5,191 bases of DNA from Desulfovibrio sp. (GTDB lineage: Bacteria; Desulfobacterota; Desulfovibrionia; Desulfovibrionales; Desulfovibrionaceae), in assembly GCA_014804865.1 (NCBI GenBank), contig JAAUYY010000012.1, positions 4,001 to 9,191 of the forward strand. Direction: 5' to 3'. This document shows, in pieces, positions 1 to 4,499 of this stretch (its first letter is position 1; every line of letters begins with the position of its first letter). The notes below the pieces were generated by a model. That model was not told the DNA's origin, did no database searches, and saw only the letters and a list, made by a program, of their open reading frames with translations. Both the position numbers and the translations under genes were made by a program.

Positions 1-624
1 TCCGTGTCAGATATCGACGCGGCCCTGATCGACCCATTGATGGTGGCATATCATGCCGTCAAGCGTTCGGGAATGCGGCTTTACGATAAAATTTTGGTGG
101 TAGGCACGGGTATTATTGCCCAGATGATGGCTACATTGGCCAAAAAAGCTGGCGCCTCAATAGTCGCCATGTCAATTCATGACGATAAGCAACTGGCAAA
201 GTCCAAGGAAATTGGAGATGTCGATATATATTTTGACGATAGAATTGGCGGAGAGGCGGAAAGGCTGCGACAATTTTCAAAAGGCGGTTTTGATGTCGTA
301 TTTGAAGCGGTAGGCTCGCCCGCGTCAATTCAGACTGCTATAGACGCCGCGAAACCGGGCGGGACAATTGTGGCCGTGGGAAACTCCACAACCCCGACTA
401 TTCCCATGGATCTCAATAACATTGTTTTGCATGAGATTCAATTTATGGGGAGCGTTTCCTGCACTCGCCTTGAATTTGAAGAAACTATAGATTTGATAGC
501 CAGCGGATTTATTGATCCGGAAAAATATGTCACGGACATTGTCGGCCTCGATGGCCTGCAAAAAGCTATGGAAAAACAGATTGACCCCAACGCGAAAATA
601 TTGAAGAGCGTCGCGCGCCCATAG
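1..624 (+). CDS. Zinc-type medium-chain alcohol/polyol dehydrogenase, C-terminal part (5' truncated)
   Basis: The reading frame is open from base 1 and ends at TAG 622-624, so about 207 residues of a roughly 340-residue family are present. The true start lies left of the window; the GTG at 4 is internal. The segment AALIDPLMVAYHAV corresponds to the AALxEPLAVAxHAV stretch of sorbitol, threonine and butanediol dehydrogenase-like enzymes, with Asp replacing the usual Glu. A Rossmann NAD(P)-binding fold follows: VVGTGIIAQMMA is the glycine-rich loop, then FDVVFEAVGSPASI and KPGGTIVAVG are the late strands typical of the family. The catalytic zinc ligands and the structural-zinc lobe would be upstream and cannot be checked. 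The family oxidises secondary alcohols or polyols with NAD(P)+; substrate cannot be named. It has no evident link to the iron genes, from which it is separated by 316 non-coding bases. Confidence 0.88.
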   Translation, partial: SVSDIDAALIDPLMVAYHAVKRSGMRLYDKILVVGTGIIAQMMATLAKKAGASIVAMSIHDDKQLAKSKEIGDVDIYFDDRIGGEAERLRQFSKGGFDVVFEAVGSPASIQTAIDAAKPGGTIVAVGNSTTPTIPMDLNNIVLHEIQFMGSVSCTRLEFEETIDLIASGFIDPEKYVTDIVGLDGLQKAMEKQIDPNAKILKSVARP

Positions 625-940
625 AGTTCCTTGGTTAGGATATGGCAAAGATTTTCCAGAATTTAAAATAGACATAGGGTCGGAGGATATAGAAAAATAG
701 CGTTATCAAAGTTATGCGCGGGTATTTTTTCCGCGTTGTCCGAGGGCGGCAAAACTTTTATAAACTTGTAATCGCCTCCTGGGAATTAAGGGTATTTTCA
801 TTTCCTACGACCTCATGGGGGGGTTAAAGGGTTGGACGGAAAATACCCTTTTCTATTTAATTTTTAGAAGCTCTACTACTTTTTCTACAAAATCCCATAG
901 CGTAGAACCTGCGCCGTAGGATTCGACTTATTGTACCAGC
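625..940. other. Non-coding spacer between convergent genes
   Basis: This 316-base stretch lies between the stop of the dehydrogenase and the stop of the minus-strand HMA-like gene. I see no ORF with both a ribosome binding site and a start. It contains three copies of the 9-mer gggtatttt: direct at 720-728 and 790-798, inverted at 840-848. There is also a small GC hairpin, CGCGG 717-721 with CCGCG 731-735. No canonical hairpin plus T-run terminator is clear for either gene. On the minus strand, 853-926 reads as a short open stretch with a helix-like translation but has no start codon. Confidence 0.6.
788..850. repeat. 12-bp perfect inverted repeat
   Basis: AAGGGTATTTTC at 788-799 is exactly matched by its reverse complement GAAAATACCCTT at 839-850, leaving a 39-base loop that includes a run of seven G. 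Pairing stops at both ends of the arms. The plus strand downstream of the second arm is T-rich (851-867), so a weak bidirectional terminator between the convergent genes is possible. A paired operator or a remnant of a small mobile element are alternatives. The loop is long for an efficient terminator. Confidence 0.5.
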
Positions 941-1369
941 TTAAAGAGCCTTCCTCCTTACCCACACATGGTCGATGGCAAACGCTGTGAAAATCCAGCC
1001 AAAAGCCTTATGCCAATGGTAAAACCCCAGCGCGGCAAGCGTAATGGTTGTAACGCCGGTCGCGAGATATGTTTTTAAAATCGCCTTGCGATAAGGATTT
1101 CTCCGTCTGGCTGGATCGTTTTGTTTTTGAATGGGGCCTGGATCGTTGGCAAGCCCGGGGAGTCGTTCCTCCAAAGCAAGGCAAATCTGTTCGGGATCAG
1201 CTTCAGGCTCTAGGAAAAGCAAAAAAGATTCGGGTCCTTGCTTGATGCCGGCAATCCCTGGCTGTTTTTGCAAAATTTCAAAAGCTACTTGCCTGGTTTG
1301 GGGTTGGGCGAATCCCTGGTGCCGCAGTCTTAGCCGCTCGGCGGATAAATGTTTAACATAAGTTCTCAT
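941..1369 (-). CDS. HMA-like domain membrane protein, candidate FezC-type ferrosome partner
   Basis: This is a complete 142-residue protein with ATG at 1369-1367 and TAA at 943-941. A perfect AAGGAGG (1383-1377) seven bases upstream supports the start. Residues 12-70 look like a ferredoxin-like HMA fold (beta-alpha-beta-beta-alpha-beta) without the CxxC metal site. RLRLRH at 12-17, PGIAGIK at 37-43 and SFLLFLEPEAD at 48-58 match RVRLRH, RGVTGVK and SALFFAEREAD in the N-terminus of the ATPase at 1748, in the same order and nearly the same spacing. A basic linker (ARRRNPYRK, 87-95) leads to two hydrophobic segments, about 100-117 and 121-136, likely a membrane hairpin ending in RRK. The gene diverges from the ATPase operon across a Fur-box-like site. 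Known ferrosome clusters include an HMA-containing accessory protein, so a FezC-like role is plausible but inferred. It could instead be a generic HMA_2-family protein. Confidence 0.75.
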   Translation of the reverse strand: MRTYVKHLSAERLRLRHQGFAQPQTRQVAFEILQKQPGIAGIKQGPESFLLFLEPEADPEQICLALEERLPGLANDPGPIQKQNDPARRRNPYRKAILKTYLATGVTTITLAALGFYHWHKAFGWIFTAFAIDHVWVRRKAL

Positions 1370-1392
1370 GCGGGAGCCTCCTTAATAAAAAC

Positions 1393-1411
1393 GAAATTAA
1401 TTTTCATTTTC
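1393..1411. promoter_or_regulatory. Fur-box-like operator in the divergent intergenic region
   Basis: GAAATTAATTTTCATTTTC matches the 19-bp Fur consensus GATAATGATAATCATTATC at 13 of 19 positions by my count. It sits between the two divergent genes, 24 bases upstream of the minus-strand start codon and 66 bases upstream of the plus-strand start, where a repressor could control both. Iron-loaded Fur binding here would shut both genes when iron is plentiful. A second, better match precedes feoB. The local AT-richness raises the chance of an accidental match. Confidence 0.55.
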
Positions 1412-1412
1412 A

Positions 1413-1418
1413 TTGACA
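1413..1418 (+). promoter_or_regulatory. Possible -35 element for the plus-strand operon
   Basis: TTGACA is a perfect sigma70 -35 hexamer immediately beside the Fur-box-like site. The expected -10 position at 16-18 bases spacing reads gcaagc, caagct or aagctc, which is poor, so the promoter assignment is weak. TAAGAT at 1423-1428 is an alternative -10 that would place the Fur-like box over its -35 region. Confidence 0.25.
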
Positions 1419-1476
1419 TATTTAAGATTTTCGCGCAAGCTCTGCCTATCAAGAATTTTTAAGCGGGAGGCCCAAC

Positions 1477-1743
1477 ATGAGTGGCGGAGCAAAAATTTTC
1501 TGGGCGTTTCTAGGCGGCGCGATCGCCGGAGCGGCCGGTCTGGCGTATCTTAATCGCAACCGTCTTGATTTTAGTTACATGAAACCGATCGCGACCGACT
1601 ATATGGCCAAAGGCTTAAACCTCAAGGATCAGCTGGCGCGCAAAATGTTCGCGGTTAAAGAGGATTTTGAGGATATGGCCGCGGAAGCCCGGGACAGGGT
1701 AAATCTGGAAAACATGACCAGGGATAAACAACAGGGCGAGTAG
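1477..1743 (+). CDS. Small GxxxG membrane protein, candidate FezA-type ferrosome protein
   Basis: An 88-residue protein starts at ATG 1477 with GGGAGG (1465-1470) six bases upstream and ends at TAG 1741-1743. Residues 7-25 form one hydrophobic, glycine- and alanine-rich segment (IFWAFLGGAIAGAAGLAYL) with G14-xxx-G18, a motif that often mediates close helix packing. The remaining 60 residues are charged and probably helical (KDQLARKMFAVKEDFEDMAAEARD), giving a YtxH-like layout of one membrane anchor plus an amphipathic tail. The ATPase gene begins four bases after its stop, so the two are almost certainly co-transcribed and translationally coupled. Small hydrophobic partners of this kind are encoded next to fezB in ferrosome clusters, which makes a FezA-like role likely. 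The assignment is by context and architecture; the sequence is too short for a confident family call by eye. Confidence 0.7.
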   Translation: MSGGAKIFWAFLGGAIAGAAGLAYLNRNRLDFSYMKPIATDYMAKGLNLKDQLARKMFAVKEDFEDMAAEARDRVNLENMTRDKQQGE

Positions 1744-1747
1744 CAAA

Positions 1748-3901
1748 ATGCCAGAGATTTCCTCGCGGACGGCGCCGCATGTCAATAAGTGCCTGATCAC
1801 GCACGAACTTCCCCCTTCCAGAGATCATGGGTACAGGGTGCGCCTACGCCATTCGGATATTAAAAGCGCGCGCGTGGCGAACGCCATGAAACGCGAACTG
1901 TCTAAAATACGCGGTGTGACAGGTGTTAAAGTAAATCACCTCACAAAAAGCGCGCTGTTTTTTGCCGAACGCGAAGCCGACAGGCAAGCGGCGCTTCAGT
2001 TTCTGGAGAAGGAATTTGACTGGCGTCAGCATACGGGCATAACGGCCGAAGAGGTCGAAGATCTTTTGACGGGGGAAAATCCTGTTGGGGCATGGATTGG
2101 GGTCGCGAGATATTTTATCTTGCGTCCTTTCCTGCCCCCTGTCTGGCGGATGATAATAAGCTCGCTGGCCGCGTTGCCATTCATACTGAAAGGAATTCGC
2201 TCGCTGGCAAAAGGAAAACTAAATGTTGACGCGCTTGACGCGGCGGCCCTTTCAGTATCATTGCTGAACCGCGATTTTGGCACCGCCGCCATGCTATCAA
2301 TGTTGCTCGCAGTCGGCGACGCTCTGGAAGTGTGGACAAGACAGCGCTCCCTTTCCTCATTAAGCGAGAGTCTGGCTATTGACGTCGACAAGGTATGGGC
2401 GATTGGCGCCGATGGTTCGGAAGAAAAAATTTCAATTACGCAAGTGAGGCAGGGAGACCTTCTGGTAGTGAATGCCGGATCAAGCATTCCGGCGGACGGA
2501 GTCGTGAAGGAAGGGTCGGCTCTAGTCAACCAGGCCGCGCTTACGGGCGAACCAATTCCGGTGGAACGGGAAAAAGGGGGAGCCGTTTACGCGGGCACAA
2601 TTGTGGAATCTGGCCGGATTGTAATCAAGGTTAATCAGATTGGGGAAAGCACTCGGTTGCACCAGGTTTTGAGCTTCATGGAACAGTCGGAAGCCCAAAA
2701 GTCGGCGATAGAAGCCCACTATACGAAACTTGCCGACAAGGCTGTGCCGTTGACATTTGTTCTCGCGGGGCTGGTCTGGCTTTTGACAGGCAATTTAATG
2801 CGCGCGTCCTCTGTGCTGCTTGTGGATTATTCCTGCGCGCTCAAGCTTGCCACACCCCTGGCAGCCTTAACCGCGATGCGAATCGGGGCCCAGAACGGGA
2901 CAGCGGTTCGCGGTGGCAAATATCTTGAGGCTATTTCGCAGGCAAACGCCCTGGTTCTTGACAAGACTGGCACGCTAACCAGGGCTAGACCCGAAGTTCT
3001 TGAGATAATTCCGGCTCCAGGAAAAGATCGCCGCGAAATGCTGAAAATTATGGCATGTCTTGAGGAGCATTTTCCTCACCCCGTTTCCCGCGCGATAGTC
3101 CGGCAGGCAAAGAAGGAACATGTTGGGCATGAAGAGGAGCATACGGAGGTGGAATACGTGGTCGCGCATGGTATTTCATCAACAATCCATGGCCAGCGCG
3201 TGTATTTCGGCAGCCGCCATTATATCGAGACTGAAGAGGGAGTGAACCTTGACATATTCTCTCGCGATATTGAGCGGGAACAGACCAGGGGCAATTCCCT
3301 GCTGTTTCTTTCCATTGCCGGGAAAGCCGCCGGAATGTGCGTAATCTCCGATCCTTTGCGCCCGGAAGCGCCCGCGATTATCAGCGCGATGCGGCGACTC
3401 GGATTTTCAAAAATTGTAATGATAACCGGAGATGATAGACGGACGGCTGACGCCATTGCAAAACAGGCTGGAATTTCCGAAGTTTACGCGCATGTTCTGC
3501 CCAATGACAAGGCGGAGATAGTCATGAGGCTGAAGAGGGATGGATGGCGAGTCATGATGGTCGGAGACGGGATAAACGACGGGCCGGCCCTTTCCGCCGC
3601 GTCCGTGGGGATTGCGATGGGAGACGGGACGGATCTGGCTCGCGCCGTCGCCAATGTTTTGCTGACTCAACCCGATCTGAAGGGTCTCCCGTTTGTGACG
3701 ACGCTTTCAAAAAACGCCATGCGCAGGATTCATCTTGATGTGAAATTGGGTATAACATTAAATACGCTTTATTTGTTGGGCGCGCTGACAGGCGTATTTG
3801 GCCCAGGACTTACGGCGGTTCTGCATAACTTGACAACAATTGGCATATCGTTGAACGCGATCAGGCCCTATTCCACCTCTCCTATAGCAAATCGCGCTTG
3901 A
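1748..3901 (+). CDS. fezB: Atypical P1B-type metal ATPase, FezB-like (ferrosome iron-loading pump)
   Basis: This complete 717-residue P-type ATPase has, in order: an HMA-like domain without CxxC (about 29-95, with RVRLRH at 30-35); four N-terminal hydrophobic segments (about 117-195); an actuator domain with TGEP at 266-269; M3 (333-347); M4 with D360-Y-S-C363-A-L-K366-L-A-T-P370; the phosphorylated Asp405 in DKTGTLT; the nucleotide-domain His444-Pro445; TGDD at 560-563; GDGIND at 606-611; and M5-M6 at about 665-707. All catalytic motifs are intact, so it should be active. The M4 motif has Ser-Cys where Cu, Zn and Co pumps carry CPC or SPC, and M6 has HNLTT (693-697) rather than the HEGG of P1B-4. 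The nucleotide-domain glycine pair reads H474-G475. The SCALK class with a non-CxxC HMA domain fits what I recall of the P1B-6 group containing FezB, which makes ferrosomes. The start ATG 1748 follows the preceding stop by four bases, with only a weak purine-rich site (agggcgag, 1733-1740). Iron as substrate is inferred from context; Mn or another metal is not excluded. Confidence 0.85.
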   Translation: MPEISSRTAPHVNKCLITHELPPSRDHGYRVRLRHSDIKSARVANAMKRELSKIRGVTGVKVNHLTKSALFFAEREADRQAALQFLEKEFDWRQHTGITAEEVEDLLTGENPVGAWIGVARYFILRPFLPPVWRMIISSLAALPFILKGIRSLAKGKLNVDALDAAALSVSLLNRDFGTAAMLSMLLAVGDALEVWTRQRSLSSLSESLAIDVDKVWAIGADGSEEKISITQVRQGDLLVVNAGSSIPADGVVKEGSALVNQAALTGEPIPVEREKGGAVYAGTIVESGRIVIKVNQIGESTRLHQVLSFMEQSEAQKSAIEAHYTKLADKAVPLTFVLAGLVWLLTGNLMRASSVLLVDYSCALKLATPLAALTAMRIGAQNGTAVRGGKYLEAISQANALVLDKTGTLTRARPEVLEIIPAPGKDRREMLKIMACLEEHFPHPVSRAIVRQAKKEHVGHEEEHTEVEYVVAHGISSTIHGQRVYFGSRHYIETEEGVNLDIFSRDIEREQTRGNSLLFLSIAGKAAGMCVISDPLRPEAPAIISAMRRLGFSKIVMITGDDRRTADAIAKQAGISEVYAHVLPNDKAEIVMRLKRDGWRVMMVGDGINDGPALSAASVGIAMGDGTDLARAVANVLLTQPDLKGLPFVTTLSKNAMRRIHLDVKLGITLNTLYLLGALTGVFGPGLTAVLHNLTTIGISLNAIRPYSTSPIANRA

Positions 3902-3909
3902 ATTGCCAC

Positions 3910-4053
3910 TTAACAGCGAGGCGCGTTGCTTCTCATTTGCGTAATAAGTCGCATACCATGCGACAACGCAAACAGTTCTTTCAGGACTGGCCTTTGGCGG
4001 GCAAGCTCGCTTTGCGCAATTTCGCGGGCGCCTTCGCGTAACAAAGCCGCCAT
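3910..4053 (-). CDS. Doubtful small ORF, 47 residues
   Basis: The frame runs from ATG (4053-4051) to TAA (3912-3910), ending nine bases from the ATPase stop on the opposite strand. The translation is charged and helix-like (LLREGAREIAQSELARQ near the start) with no membrane segment. No ribosome binding site precedes the ATG and an in-frame TGA lies 18 bases upstream. The upstream minus-strand sequence in another frame (about 4058-4110) also translates to a protein-like segment, so this may be the tail of a decayed gene. The region is rich in GCG, which produces plausible-looking frames by chance. No homology is recognised. Confidence 0.2.
   Translation of the reverse strand: MAALLREGAREIAQSELARQRPVLKELFALSHGMRLITQMRSNAPRC
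3937..3971. repeat. Two-tier palindrome / hairpin downstream of the ATPase gene
   Basis: TTGCGT (3937-3942) pairs with ACGCAA (3966-3971), and inside it GTCGCAT (3948-3954) pairs perfectly with ATGCGAC (3958-3964) around a three-base loop. The left side has a five-base internal bulge and the right side one base. It starts 36 bases after the ATPase stop codon, a position suited to a transcript 3'-end hairpin. No T-run follows on the plus strand, so it is not a classical intrinsic terminator; it could protect the mRNA end or be a protein-binding palindrome. Confidence 0.5.
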
Positions 4054-4084
4054 AGCGCGTTGGGGATTTCAATAGCGACGCGCT
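4054..4084. repeat. 7-bp GC-rich inverted repeat
   Basis: AGCGCGT at 4054-4060 is the exact reverse complement of ACGCGCT at 4078-4084, with a 17-base loop. It lies 51 bases upstream of the broken DUF2325-like gene and could be an operator or leader hairpin. Short GCG-rich repeats are common in this stretch, so chance is likely. Confidence 0.25.
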
Positions 4085-4134
4085 GTATGCTTTGAGGCGC
4101 GTCTAACCCGCCTGAGAATTATATTGGAGGAATC

Positions 4135-4419
4135 ATGCGCGTCGCTTATTGGAGGCGCGAACAGATTGAAGGAGTAGAGCGCGATATGCAGGGAAGCGGG
4201 CCATGAGGCGAAATTTATCGCCAAAAATCAAAGAAATTTCACTGGTAAAATCGAAAATCCTGATCTGATAGCGGCATTTACGAACAAAATATCGCGCGGA
4301 GCCCGCGATAACGCATCCTGATTGCGAAAAAAAAGGTTCCCTTTGAAAGGCTTCATTCCCGCGGGGCTTTGTCTCTCGAGGAATTATTGCGACAAAGCTC
4401 CCGGGAAAAATTTTTTTGA
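4135..4419 (+). pseudogene. DUF2325-like small protein gene with two frameshifts
   Basis: ATG 4135 follows a strong GGAGG (4126-4130), but that frame stops at TGA 4204 after 23 residues. The protein signal moves to the +1 frame near 4180 (AICREAGHEAKFIAKNQ, then GKIENPDLIAAFTNKISRG), which ends at TGA 4319-4321. It then returns to the original frame near 4315 (LIAKKKVPFERLHSRGALS, then LEELL), stopping at TGA 4417-4419. One surplus base near 4180 and one missing base near 4314 would restore a protein of about 94 residues, the normal size for DUF2325. The N-D/P-D-x-I-xx-F-T-xx-(I/V)-S core and the closing (I/V)PFxRLHSRG are features I associate with DUF2325, a family of unknown function. Reconstruction across both shifts gives one continuous domain, so this is a broken gene or carries sequencing errors. 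It lies between the ATPase and feoB, and its 3' end nearly touches the feoB promoter. Confidence 0.75.
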
Positions 4420-4422
4420 TAA

Positions 4423-4451
4423 TTGAAAGTGAATTTCATTATCGCTATAGT
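4423..4451 (+). promoter_or_regulatory. Sigma70-type promoter for feoB
   Basis: TTGAAA (4423-4428) and TATAGT (4446-4451) are good -35 and -10 hexamers with exactly 17 bases between them. The predicted transcript would start near 4458 and have a leader of about 40 bases before the feoB ATG. A Fur-box-like site fills the core of the promoter. Confidence 0.65.
4425..4443. promoter_or_regulatory. Fur-box-like operator over the feoB promoter
   Basis: GAAAGTGAATTTCATTATC matches the 19-bp Fur consensus at 14 of 19 positions by my count, including the entire right half CATTATC. A GATAAT at 4418-4423 mirrors the ATTATC at 4438-4443, making a near-palindrome of 26 bases with one extra T. The site covers the space from the -35 to just before the -10, the standard position for iron-dependent repression of feoB. 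Confidence 0.7.
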
Positions 4452-4499
4452 CTAAAACGCTCATTTTTACATTGGATAGTTAAATAAGAGGGGGGAGAT

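Noticed and set aside
642..671. Nine-residue ORF after the dehydrogenase
   Set aside because: Too short, with no ribosome binding site and no recognisable features.
853..926. Minus-strand open stretch translating to a helix-like tail ending in VVELLKIK
   Set aside because: There is no ATG, GTG or TTG start with a ribosome binding site and it is preceded by an in-frame TAA; too short to call a gene remnant.
1131..1361. 76-residue plus-strand ORF opposite the HMA-like gene
   Set aside because: The minus-strand reading has a perfect ribosome binding site, a domain match to the ATPase N-terminus and membrane segments; the plus-strand frame is its shadow.
2026..2529. 167-residue minus-strand ORF inside the ATPase
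   Set aside because: It lies wholly over conserved ATPase coding sequence; its serine-, arginine- and proline-rich translation has no recognisable domain, as expected for an antisense shadow.
3958..4041. 27-residue plus-strand ORF after the ATPase
   Set aside because: No ribosome binding site, its start lies inside the palindrome, and it overlaps the equally doubtful minus-strand ORF.
3758..4072. 104-residue minus-strand ORF overlapping the ATPase 3' end
   Set aside because: Most of it is antisense to the conserved M5-M6 region, the translation is basic and cysteine-rich without a domain, and no ribosome binding site precedes it.
4135..4206. Stand-alone 23-residue ORF with a strong ribosome binding site
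   Set aside because: Its homology-like signal continues in the +1 frame and then back again, so it is better explained as the first piece of a frameshifted DUF2325-like gene.
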